DNA of 64,000 bases from Dermatemys mawii (lineage: Eukaryota; Chordata; Testudines; Dermatemydidae): contig ML677385.1 of NCBI GenBank assembly GCA_007922305.1, positions 9,992,470 to 10,056,469 of the forward strand, given 5' to 3'. Below, piece after piece: positions 48,687 through 58,929 of this stretch. Each line of letters starts with the position of its first letter. The stretch's first letter is position 1. The position numbers were made by a program, and so were the translations under genes. The notes under the pieces are model-generated. The model saw nothing but the letters and a program-made list of their open reading frames with translations, was not told the origin of the DNA and did not search any database.

Positions 48687-48726
48687 AAGTAATTGTTTCA
48701 CATCAAAAGTAATTGTTTCATATCAT
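48687..48726. repeat. 20-bp tandem duplication
   Basis: AAGTAATTGTTTCACATCAA is followed directly by a copy with two changes. Confidence 0.9.
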
Positions 48727-48924
48727 GTGTGTTTGGGGTAGCAGAAATGACTTTCTCCTCTCCCTAGGGCATGTATTCACTAGAGTGCAATGCAGGAGCA
48801 TGCCCTGGAACCTCCTCAAACTGTGAGATCATGTGACCAACACTGCAAGATCACTTAACAGTGGTAGTCTTGGAGACAGAAAAAGCAAAATATTCTGCAG
48901 TGCTCTGCCATAGACTTAGCTAAT

Positions 48925-49055
48925 AGTAGTAGTTATGTAGTAATTTAAATGGTAATCTTTGGGCCAGAGACCATGCCTCCTTTTATGTTTGTATAGCACC
49001 CAGTACATTGTAGGCACAACCAGATTTAAATGAGTACAAATAATAATTATAGATG
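48925..49055 (+). mobile_element. L2-like 3' end, old
   Basis: GTTTGTATAGCACCCAGTAC then ATTGTAGGCACAACC and GAGTACAAATAATAATTATA follow the order of an amniote L2-like LINE end (TTTGTACAGCGCCTAGCACA then AATACAAATAATAA). Divergence is high. Confidence 0.5.
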
Positions 49056-49353
49056 TGAATGAAATAATCTCTATTGTTCTACATTAATATTTCCTTAAGG
49101 GGCGAGGGAGTATGTATGATGGTCACCCAGCTCTCAAAATAAATTCTTTGCCACCTGAAATGCTAGATTTTATTTATTGGAAAGCTGCTTCTTGTTTCAT
49201 GCACCTTTGTCATATCAATCACTAAAAGTTCAGTAGTGTTGACTTGCAGAGAAACTTGAAGGATTTCCCCCCACTCTGTTTAAAAGATTGAAGAAAAAAA
49301 TGTCAGTCATAAAATGGGTCTTGCCCGGTAAACTGATCTTTGTGACTTACTAT

Positions 49354-49635
49354 GGGTACGTCTTCACTACCACTGCTAGCCGTCGATCTTTTAGCGATCG
49401 ATTTCTCATCATGTAAAGACGTGAGAAATCGATTGCCAGCGCTTCCTCCGTCGACTCCGTAACTCCAGCTTGACCCGAGACGTAAGCTGGAGTCGACAAG
49501 GGAGCGTGCCGCTGATTGCCGCCGCCGTGAGGATGGCAGGTAAATCGGCTGCAGATATGCAGACTTCAGCTATGTGATTCACGTAGCTGAAGTTGCGTAT
49601 CTGCAATTGATCCTCCCTCCAGTGAAGACCAGCCC
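49354..49635 (+). mobile_element. short terminal-inverted-repeat element (TCTTCACTA ends)
   Basis: The ends are GGGTACGTCTTCACTACC and, reversed from the right, GGGCTGGTCTTCACTGG. TAT lies on both sides (49351-49353 and 49636-49638). The interior has two hairpins: ATCGATTTCTCATCATGTAA with GACGTGAGAAATCGAT, and ACTTCAGCTATGTG with CACGTAGCTGAAGT. CpG content is high compared with the surrounding DNA. Confidence 0.8.
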
Positions 49636-49638
49636 TAT

Positions 49639-50570
49639 ACTACTAAAAATATGTTCTCTTTAATGCAGAATAATGAGTTCCCTTACATTGTATAATGCAG
49701 TCTTCCTAGTGTCAGTAGAGTGGATGGGATATAACATCCTTTACTTCCTTGAAAACCCCATTCAAAGGAAAACCAAAGCAATTCTACTTATATGTAGTCT
49801 CTTGCTTAGTTATTAAAATTCAGGCACATTCTAAACTTCCAACCAGCTGAATGATTAGAAGTAACTTGGCTCTAAAATTGTTGCCAAATATAGCTCTCTT
49901 GATCTGGATCCACATTTTGTAGCTGAATCCCATCTCTATAATGGGCTGAACCACTAGGCATAATCTAAATATCCCCATATTTGGGGGCAGTAAAAAATCC
50001 ATATCCAGCTCTTGGATACCATGGTAATAAGCACAAAATAAAATCGGAAGGATAGCTCTGTAGATCTGAATTTTGAGAATCTGGGCAATCTCTTCCTTGG
50101 ATATAGTATTACCCCTGTTGGATTAATTCACTTTTGGTGATTGATTAAGGACACATTTATATCTTCATGATCTGAAGGGCTGAACTTTGGAATATTTCTT
50201 TACTACCATTTTCATTTGGCTTCACTATAAGCTGGCTATTTATGAATAATTGGACATCAATAAATTCAGTCTGATCAATAAATTCAGTCTGTCTGTCTCA
50301 GACATCTCCCTTAATTAAAAAAAAAAGGCATCTAAAATTTCCTTGTATCTAGTTTCCCCTCCATTCATCACCTGTTTGCAGGCCAACATGTGTTTTAAGT
50401 GCTTAGTTTTCAGTGACACACAACAGCCATAGCACCTGATTGGAAACTTTTCGATAAATATAACACAGGCCTGCAGGCATCTTTATACCATCCTTCCAAG
50501 GCGATGACCCAAGGTGTTAAGAAAGTTGAGAATCAACCTCAATTATTTTAGTCGGAGGCCTAAAACCTTT
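49639..50570. other. unannotated stretch with one tandem duplication
   Basis: A perfect 18-bp tandem copy of ATCAATAAATTCAGTCTG lies at 50256-50291. Nothing else is recognised. Confidence 0.55.
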
Positions 50571-50578
50571 GAATATAC

Positions 50579-50762
50579 CAAGGTTGCCAACTCTGACTGA
50601 AGCTATTCCAGGAGATTTCCCCCCCCCCAACATGATGTAATGGCATTTTTTTTTAAAAAAAAATATCCTATTAAAATCTCCTAGATTACTTTCAATAGCC
50701 ACTGGAAGATTAATGCTGATTCTGGGAGACTCCAGGCCAATCCTTGAGAGTTGGCAACCCTA
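50579..50762. mobile_element. hAT-type short element with perfect 8-bp target duplication
   Basis: GAATATAC occurs at 50571-50578 and 50763-50770. Between them the ends are CAAGGTTGCCAACTCT and, reversed from the right, TAGGGTTGCCAACTCT. The interior is loosely palindromic (GGAGATTT with AAATCTCC-like blocks) and carries a homopolymer-rich centre. This is a non-autonomous element of 184 bp. Confidence 0.88.
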
Positions 50763-50770
50763 GAATATAC

Positions 50771-52477
50771 ACAGTTTGTATTTGAAATATTCTTATGCTT
50801 GGTGGATTAACTGACTGTTTCAGAACCAGGGGGCAGATTTTGAAAGCAACATATGTCTCCTTTTTTCTCTCAATAGAATAAAACAAATGATGATTGCATA
50901 TGTTATTAGAAGAAACTGATCTCGAATCTGATTGTATATGATGGCTCCGAAATGTGCTGAAAACGATGGTTCAGGTTAAGTTCTAATGGCATTTATAGGG
51001 TTAAAACTTTTAAAGTCATTTCCATGATTACTATCAGTTTAATAAGTCATTTATCAAAAATGATCATAAAATGTTAAAATAGTTTTCCCTTCTCATGCTT
51101 AGTCAAATACTCCATCCTCCTTATGCTTGCACATGTGTTGAGGGATAATAAGTCTTACCTGCTAGCATGAGTATCCTGTACAGCCAGCATCTGCACTGAC
51201 TTTTGGCTGACCTTATAATTAATTTTGTTCTTGTCTTCTTTGTATACCCATCCTAACTGTAATTACCTCTTTGTACCACCAGGACAGGCAATTCTTTTAT
51301 AATATAATTTAGACTTCACCATGAAAAGGCCGGAGCTTTGACTGACCATTCAATTTGAATATTTTTGGTGGGGGGATTAAATATGCATACCACAACTGAG
51401 TTTGGCTTACAAAAAAATCTAATTTCCAATGAAGTCAGTAATAAATTGTTATGCTCTTTTTCTGTTCTTTGAAAAAAAATATTTCACAAACAAAAGAAAA
51501 ATATATAGTAATAACTATGCAAATATATATTTTAAAATGCTAAACATTGAAATGTGCAGTTGGATACAAATCAGTGTTAGTAACAATGATTCATTTACAT
51601 AATTTCATATTTCAAAATATTTATGTTCACATGACAAATAATACAGGTATTTTAAATTAAAGAGAGAGAAAACAAATCCTACCAATTTGTGGTGGGATGA
51701 TAAATACAACTTCTACGTTTTGTACACACGCATTTTCTTTTGGGAAAATAAAGATCAATATTGTTCTACATTTGAAAGTCAAAAGAATATGAAAATATAA
51801 TTTATATACCTTTAACACAGAACTATATTGGAAATATGCATGCCTCAAGTAAATATTGAAAGAAGAAAAAGAACCAAAGGCTAAGAGTAAATTGTGGATG
51901 TCCTGCTTTGTTGGTACATTCAGTTTTCTTTGTTACATTTGTGTAACAATTATCTGAGTCCCTTCTCATGCAGATGAAATGGGTACTTACACACCTGTAA
52001 ATTTCATCAATTCAGATCATATTTTTATCTCATTGAGACATGAGGTATTTGCCATTGTCTTTGCCCTCTTCCCCATTCCTGGGGTCCCAGATTCCAGCCC
52101 AAGCCTGAACAGCTATACTGCAATTTTATAGCCCTGCAGCCTGAACCCCGCAAGCCCTAGCCATCTTACACGGGAAGCCGCAGGTGTTTTACTGCACTGT
52201 AGACATACCAAAGTGTAATTCTGTTGTTCTTAATAATCAGCTATTTATTTTTGCAAAGTGAATTGTCTAAAGGTCATTGTAAAGTATTATAAAGTGTAAT
52301 AGACATAGCTCTGCATGCTATAGCCTGCCATTTGTGCCTCTATGTAAAATGTTTGTTCTAGGCTAGACATACCATTTCTTTCTTTACAATGTCATGTCCC
52401 ATTCCAGCCCATAGTTACTAAGGCCTGGTCTTGCAAACACATGTGCATAATTTTAATCCTCCCTCCTCAACATGCAG
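50771..52477. other. unannotated AT-rich stretch
   Basis: No gene or repeat family recognised. Confidence 0.5.
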
Positions 52478-52611
52478 AAGTGACAAAGAGTCCTGTGGCA
52501 CCTTAAAGACTAACTAAAAATTTTTTAGAGCATAAGCTTTCGTGAGCTAGTACCCACTTCGTCAGATGCATGCAGTGGAAGTATCCAGGGGCAGGTATAA
52601 ATAGGTAGGCA
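52478..52611 (-). mobile_element. PLE 3' tail, second copy, cut by the assembly gap
   Basis: The sequence from AAGTGACAAAGAGTCCTGTG to CCAGGGGCAGGTATAAATAG matches the tail of the PLE at 23696-25553 in the same orientation, with only a few differences (for example ACTAACTAAAAATTTTTTAG in place of ACCTAACTAAAGTATTAG). It runs into the N gap, so more of the element may be missing. Confidence 0.93.
52538..52565 (-). ncRNA. hammerhead-ribozyme-like core in PLE tail (copy 2)
   Basis: On the PLE strand CTGACGA is followed by an extra A, a stem formed by GTGGG and CTCAC (one G-U pair), then GAAA. This matches the hammerhead core CUGANGA - stem II - GAAA exactly at its invariant bases. Stem I, stem III and the cleavage triplet could not be fixed by eye. 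Confidence 0.45.
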
Positions 52612-52621
52612 NNNNNNNNNN
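52612..52621. other. assembly gap (10 N)
   Basis: Ten undetermined bases. The true length is unknown, because the left side is a PLE tail and the right side the end of an unrelated hAT element. Confidence 1.
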
Positions 52622-52752
52622 CCCCCCAGAGCATGGCTGCGAAGGGACAGCAGGGGCAGGGGTCGTGGGGAGCCTCACTGGCGAACTCAGGGGCTGAGCA
52701 GGATGGGCCCGTAGGCCAGATGTGACCCGTGGGCTGTAGTTTTCCGCCCCTG
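52622..52752. mobile_element. hAT-type element, right end only
   Basis: Reversed, the right end reads CAGGGGCGGAAAACTACAGC followed by CCACGGGTCACATCTGG, the terminus of a common reptile hAT family (CAGGGGTGGGCAAACTACGG). The left end falls in the gap. Confidence 0.65.
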
Positions 52753-53619
52753 GTCTAGAAGATCTGATAGAACTCTGATCTCTCAAAGGAGACATTATTT
52801 CTTAGTTATATTTTCTGAAGGTTGTATTTTACTTTTGCTGAAACTACCTATAATAAAGCAGTGCCCTGAATATGGCTACATTTATGCTCTCCATCGTTGC
52901 ACAGCTAATGAAGGCAATTTTTCACTGTAATGTCCTTACAGTGGGAAGTGCAGCATTAGCGGACAACACTATTGGAAACAGCAGTGAAAACTGAGTCCTT
53001 GTTTAATGCCATTAAATGTTCAGTGCACTTGGAGACTTAAACTGTCACAAAGCACATGAGTGACAGAACAATAATGTTTAAGTTATATTGATCATTGTGA
53101 GCATATATTTGGGCAAACCACTTGGCAAGAACAAAAAATAAAAAGAGGCATTTTATTTTAGCCCTAAATCACAACCATTTTGCTGACAATTAGCCCCCTG
53201 ATACATTTCTATTTCTACTTATTGAGCTGAAGAGGAAGGCTGTGTCGTCTAATAAGATCTGAGGACATATTAATGTTGGCTAAATCTGGAAACAGTTTTT
53301 CCATCCCATGAGAACTGCTGAGATTTTGAAGATTTCTAACATCCAAAATCAAAATTTCAAATTTTCACCTGAATAAGATCTTCATTATGTCAATCAAAAT
53401 GTCTCATTTCTATTCTATTATAGTGTTTTATTTTGATTTAAACTCTTTTTATATTTTCGCTATACATTAACCTAAATTTAAACATTACAATTTCAATATT
53501 TTTTTTTCAAAACAAGACGCGGCAAAAAAACAACCTTTTGCCTCACAAAGTTTCCATTTCAATTAATCAGCATTTTATGGGGGGAAAAGGGATGAAAAAC
53601 TCTCAATCAGCCCTACAGT
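52753..53619. other. unannotated AT-rich stretch
   Basis: No gene or repeat family recognised. Confidence 0.5.
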
Positions 53620-54500
53620 TGGCATGAAATGAGTCCAACTCTGCCCGGTTCTAGTCCAGTTGTTTTCAAACTTTTTTTTTTTTTGCAGACCATTCGAAAA
53701 TTGTTGAGGGTCGCGGTGGACCACTTAATGATCTTTCCAAATGATGTTTGTACCATTAGCTAACTATTGTAAAGCACTTTGGATGAAAGTGCTATGTAAA
53801 AAAAAATGATTTTTTTGTTCTACAGATAAAAGCGCACAACTCATATTTTAATATCAGTAATCTTACCTTTGTAATGCAATGGATATGCCCTCTCTCCTCC
53901 GCTGCAGCAGCCCCCGAGGTGGGACTGGGACGGAGGGGGTCTCTCCCGCACCACAGAGCAGAGGCTGGGAAGGAGACCATGTCTCCCCAGCAGCTGCAGC
54001 CCTGGAGCTGGAAAAAGTCACCTCTTTCTCTGGTCTCCGCAGCCCTGCACATCCCAAATTCCCCCTCACCCCACCTTCTCGCTCCACTCCCCCTTCCCAC
54101 TACTTCCTCTTCCTCCCAAGGCCACCACCTCACCTTGCATGTGCGTCTTCTCTAGGGTTCAGGCACCTCATTAGTAGATCCATGCCTGCACATCTCCACT
54201 AATTAGGAGGGTGGCCCTTCATTGTCTCATGTGCAGCCGCCCAAGCGTGCACCTTAGAGGGAACTATCCGTGGGCCACCTGAATGCCGCTCGCGGACCAC
54301 TGGTGGTCCACAGACCACAGTTTGAGAACCGCTGCTCTAGTCCTATTTCTACTGTTTGCTGTGTGGCCTTGGACAAGTCACATTACTTCTCATGACTCAA
54401 TTTCCCCATACCTAAAATGGGAATAATAATTCCTATTCCTCTTCATAGAGTCAAATCAGATCTTTGGATGGAAAGTGTTCAACAAATAGAAGACATCGTC
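53620..54500 (+). mobile_element. MIR-type SINE, split by a hAT-type element
   Basis: The 5' part ends ACTCTGCCCGGTTCTAGTC at 53656. After the inserted element the MIR resumes with CTGTGTGGCCTTGGACAAGT, then TCAATTTCCCCATACCTAAA and ATGGGAATAATAATTCC. The order and spacing match MIR from the GGTTCTAGTCC block through the CCTTGGGCAAGTCAC box to the AAAATGGGGATAATAAT block. Confidence 0.8.
53657..54334. mobile_element. hAT-type non-autonomous element (678 bp) in MIR
   Basis: The ends are CAGTTGTTTTCAAACT and, reversed from the right, CAGCGGTTCTCAAACT. The flanks TTCTAGTC (53649-53656) and CTCTAGTC (54335-54342) are an 8-bp target duplication with one change, and joining them restores the MIR. 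The interior has a C/T-rich GC patch at 53880-54130, in which open frames on both strands are Pro/Ser/Gly-rich and lack transposase motifs. A phrase near 54250 (CACCTTAGAGGGAACTA) resembles the terminus of another hAT family, so the element may itself be composite. Confidence 0.85.
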
Positions 54501-54504
54501 ATGG

Positions 54505-56860
54505 AAGGCATAGATGATAATGTAAAATCCAATCCCATTTATTACTTTAATTGATTTTTAAAAGGATCTGTACATTTCTTTGGAGTTTCCCCCTTTTTAT
54601 TGCAATATGTGTTGTCTTTAAAAGGCAGATTATTCACAATTTAGATGTTGAACAGCAGAATTAAATTTTTGTTGGCCATCCTATTTATGAACGCCAGTTT
54701 TAAAGCATATGGAAGCAACCAAAAGTGAACAACAGCCTACGGTAGATAAATGTGATTGTTGTTTTAAATAATTTTTCTAGTCAAAGTACTTTTAAAAAAT
54801 GTATTAACATGATTTATGTTAATAGATGTTTGTAATGCAAGGGGCCTGAACCTTGAAAGGTATCTGTGGATGTGAAGGGATGTGTCTGTGCAGATCTCTT
54901 TGCAGAACTGGAGTTTAAAATAGGACTGAATGGTTCTAAGAATTTATAATACAAAACGAGTAAAGCTTTAATGTGAAATACAGTTTTAAATTAAAATAAG
55001 GACATTGTATTTAATTGCTGTAAATAGGCAGGGAATAGTCATGATTTTCATATATTGTTAGACTTCTGTGTATCTGCCACCAGTGTGTCACAGAGAAGCA
55101 GCATGCTGCCTTTTATTGTAGGTTAACTCAGCTATAATTATGTTTACTTTTGAAATGCAAATGCATCAAAATAAGCAATTATTTATGCAGCTGGGTTAGG
55201 GAATATATCTGTTGTTCATAACAGTTGACCCAGACTCTTGATCTAAATATTCACAAACCTTTGGTGAGATATGGTTCTAAATTACATTGATCAGGATCAT
55301 TTCCACTTTGACTTAGAATCATTGACAAATGTCTGTTTTAAGTCTTCCTGTATTTCACTGAAATATTGGAATCAGTTACATGTCTAGAGTTGGAAGAAAA
55401 AATTAAAATTAATTCTTGTAATGGAAAATATTTCAATGACTATTACATAAGGAGCTGAATGGTATGAATGGAATGAATGAATGGTAGCTGGAGTGAAGCC
55501 CGGACCTAAGATACAAACCCTGTTGCTTTGCATATAGACACTACCCCCACTGGACTCATATTCTGGAAGACTTCCAAAGGGTATCACAAAATCCCCAAAG
55601 GCTGACTTTCTTTGTCCTCTGGACAATCACATGGGTGGACTATCAAGTTTCTTCACATTGCACCACTAACAAAGGGCTAGATTAGCAACATTTTGGGAGG
55701 GCACTAGGAAGTCTGGGATATGGTTGATTGGCCCACATAATGCAGTATTGGCACTGGAGCACCAGGTTGTTCAACAATTCCTAACCTGGGGTTAACATAC
55801 CCAGAGTCTGTTAATCCTGGGCTTTCGCTGCAATGTGGGCATACTCTGTACTTCTCTCCTACTGGCTCACAATAAGTTGTTCTCTTGGATTATGGGGTAG
55901 CTGCATAGCAGAAGCCTTGGAGAAGATTTAATGTTGCTTTTATCAGCATTAATTCCCAAAGAGAGGTTTGTTTCAAAATCCATGTGGTCCTTGAGAAATG
56001 TATGCAACAGAATATGGTTGTTTGCAAGTTCTGGCTTACAGCCGCGGAGCTCTAGTTGTGCAGAGTAGAACAGAGGGTTTGGAGGAAGTATGCAGCACTG
56101 GCCAAACTCCTTCCCTGCTTTGGGTTCCTTCTAACTATCTCTTCTCTGCTTCCGTCCAAGCCAAGTAGTTAAAGAGAGCATGTGGCTGTCAGTTTTAACT
56201 CTTCATTTTGTTTTTGTTATATGCTTAAGAAAGAATTTGTAGGTTTTGTGGTTTTTGGTGTATCTGGGATAGTGTTTGTACTAAGCATTCACCAGTGAAC
56301 GATGAAAGGAAATAATGTAATGTTTTTAATCTAGAAATATTTTTCCTCTATTAGCTGTTTCTAAGAAATATTATGTAGTCTACCTTCAAATATGCTGTTT
56401 AGCCTTATTTTTGAACCATTTCACACAGGCAATCTGGTTTAAAAAAAACACTGCTGAACGAACACACACACTCACACACTTTTATCCACCACAGGATTCT
56501 GCCTTTTGGCTTCTCCCTCCCTCTTTAAGTTAAGAGTCATAATTTTTGCCAGCAGCCTGCAGAAATCAATAATTAGGACAGTATCAAGTACTAATTCTGT
56601 GTGGCTACATTTTAATTTTTTGCAGCTTTGTGGCAGCCCTTCACAGAGAGTGTGTGTATAAATCTAGTAATTTATAATTCTGAAAGCCTATTCTGTGCTT
56701 ACATCTGAATATTTATTACTAATGATCTCCAAAATCAGTGTTGTAAATCCCTGTATGATCAGATTGAAACTTCTATGCTAACAAACAAGCATGAGAGTCT
56801 TTACTACTCTTCTAAGAGGTGCAACACACATCTTATGTCTGGGGAAGGATGTACTAACGG
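54505..56860. other. unannotated AT-rich stretch
   Basis: No gene or repeat family recognised. The open frame at 55384-55626 (minus) has no motif. Confidence 0.5.
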
Positions 56861-56869
56861 GGCTTTAAG

Positions 56870-57205
56870 TTTCCTTTGTGCCCTTCCTACTCTGGTCTGT
56901 TATGGGGCTGTAAAGGGGACCTAAATTATGCCAACCTCCCTAGGCAGCTGAGCTGCTGGAATTTCTTTAGCATGGCATGTTGTGGTCCTGTACTGGCATA
57001 CATACCCCTTATGCCGTGGCTTGCAAAGAGTCCTCAGGAGGTAGTCTTATCATTGTCTTCCACCATCTCTGTACCAGGGGAATCCTTTCTTACCTAGATA
57101 TAAAGCTTTGAGGGCATATTTCATACTACTCTTGTCCTTTGACATGGGTAAAGAGGCAAGAGTGACCTCCTTCCTTCCAAGTCCTTTTTATGTCCTCCTC
57201 TCTTT
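56870..57205. repeat. unclassified repeat, related to 44968-45020
   Basis: ATATAAAGCTTTGAGGGCAT near 57098 followed by ACTCTTGTCCTTTGACATGG has a relative at 44968. The upstream part near 56900-57080 is C/T-rich and contains a short open frame without motifs. Confidence 0.35.
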
Positions 57206-57206
57206 T

Positions 57207-57225
57207 TCTCTCTCTCTCTCTCTCT
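57207..57225. repeat. (TC)n microsatellite
   Basis: About 19 bases of TC repeat preceded by TCTTTT. Confidence 0.9.
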
Positions 57226-57711
57226 TTTGGAGAGTTTAGACTTTTTAAAAGCAGCCAATTCCTGAGTTAATACAGAAGGACATTTTTCACCTGGGTTAAA
57301 AACTATTAGAATCTGTGGGACTTTAATATTCTGTGAGCATCCTTCTCAAGGAGCACCAGATAAAAGAACTCTCTGCTACTACGAGGGGAAAATTTTTTTG
57401 GTGATAAATCATATATTATTAAAAAATGAGAACACAGCCCTGTCTTTCTAGACATTTGTTTAAGCCACACTTAAATCTCTGAGCAAAACAAGAAGGCACT
57501 GCCTTTTCATAAAATTGATTCTATCTGGCTATTCATTTAGAATAAGCAAAAGCAATACAAGCAGTAGCAATATATGTTGCTTCCAGTTTTGCTTCAATGA
57601 ATATATTATCAGTTCTATTGTAAGTTAACTTTTCCCCACAGTAAGCAAGAGTTTTAAATGCTGTTCCAGTATAACTAAGTCTGAATTCCTGACCTAAATG
57701 TGGTTATTAGC
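57226..57711. other. unannotated AT-rich stretch
   Basis: No gene or repeat family recognised. Confidence 0.5.
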
Positions 57712-57719
57712 ATGCAAAC

Positions 57720-57993
57720 CAGGGATATAATAGGTTAATCAGTTAACCGGTAAGCATTAGGCTTACCGGATAACCAGCCTTAACCGTTAACCCTGGCAGC
57801 CCCATGCCGGACATAAGGATGCCAGCTCTGGCCGGACTGGAGTGGCCCCAGCCCTGGCTGTGCCACACCAGTAGAACCCCAGACCCACCATGCCAGGCCC
57901 GCCAGAGCTACCTTGGTTAATGGTTAACCAATTAAATGATATAGTTTTAATTGTTTAACTGGTTGACTTTTTAAACCCATATTTACATCTCTA
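57720..57993. mobile_element. hAT-type element with perfect 8-bp target duplication
   Basis: ATGCAAAC occurs at 57712-57719 and 57994-58001. The ends are CAGGGATATAATAGG and, reversed from the right, TAGAGATGTAAATATGG, an imperfect inverted repeat. The interior has TTAATCAGTTAACCGG-type symmetric blocks at both ends and a GC-rich centre at 57790-57915. It is non-autonomous, 274 bp, with no coding capacity. Confidence 0.9.
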
Positions 57994-58001
57994 ATGCAAA
58001 C

Positions 58002-58929
58002 AGGTACCTTTTGTTCTCTTTCTTCTTGGTTTTTCTTTTTCAGTTTTAGAACGGAATGTACAAATAATTTATGCAAATCGGTGAAACACAATTCATTTAA
58101 ACATGTTTCAAACTTCACCAAAATTGACAAAGTGGCAAAGCTAGATTGTAAGCTGCTGGCCTGTCTCCCCCAACCCAAGAAGGACTAACCTCATGCCCAA
58201 GTTGCATTCTGGCCATTCACTAAGGCTAACATTTAGTAATTCAAACACAAAACTCCCAAAATCGCACACAATAAAGCCATTCCGCTGACTAACACAGGTT
58301 GCAGGGGACCAGATGCCTTTCATTTTGCATGTCTCTCTGCTCCATGACAAGTCACAGGAGCCAACCTCCCTCTTGAAGCTCCTCTTCCAGCTGAGCTTTC
58401 TCAACCCTTCTATAAGCTTCAAGGCCCCCAGCTCTTGAAGAGGCAGACCTCCCTCTTGCATATAAAGAAGGATATAAAGGTCACGATTTCATTGAAAACA
58501 AGGTTTATATTTCAGTATCAGTGTTACTTTCTCTAACTATTTGTGTTGGTACCACCTGGTTTAGCCTCATATTACAGTCTAACTGGTCAGAACAATTATT
58601 TTATTGTTCAGATTGGGACCTCGGTCACATGGTAGTACATCCTGTTTTCTACCTGTCAAAAGACTTACAATATGATCATCTGCTGTCAGAGCAATTTTCT
58701 TAATTTTATTAAAAATATATATTTGCAGTAAGAGCTGTTTTATCTGGCATGTTGGGAGAATGACCAAAGACATAGGAGTTTAAAAAAAAATCTCCATGTC
58801 CATTCTACCTAACAGCCCTAGTTGGTGTAAATCAGCAAAGCTTGAGTAAGTTGAGTTGGCTTGTGATGGTTTACACAAGCTAAGAATCTACTCTATTGTA
58901 ATATTTTTAAAAATAGTATGTAGTCATTT
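58002..58929. other. unannotated stretch
   Basis: No gene or repeat family recognised. Open frames at 57924-58178 and 58141-58461 (minus) lack motifs. Confidence 0.45.

Noticed and set aside
53792..54202. Overlapping open frames on both strands, up to 113 codons
   Set aside because: They lie in the C/T-rich interior of a hAT-type element and have no motif; open frames on both strands reflect composition.
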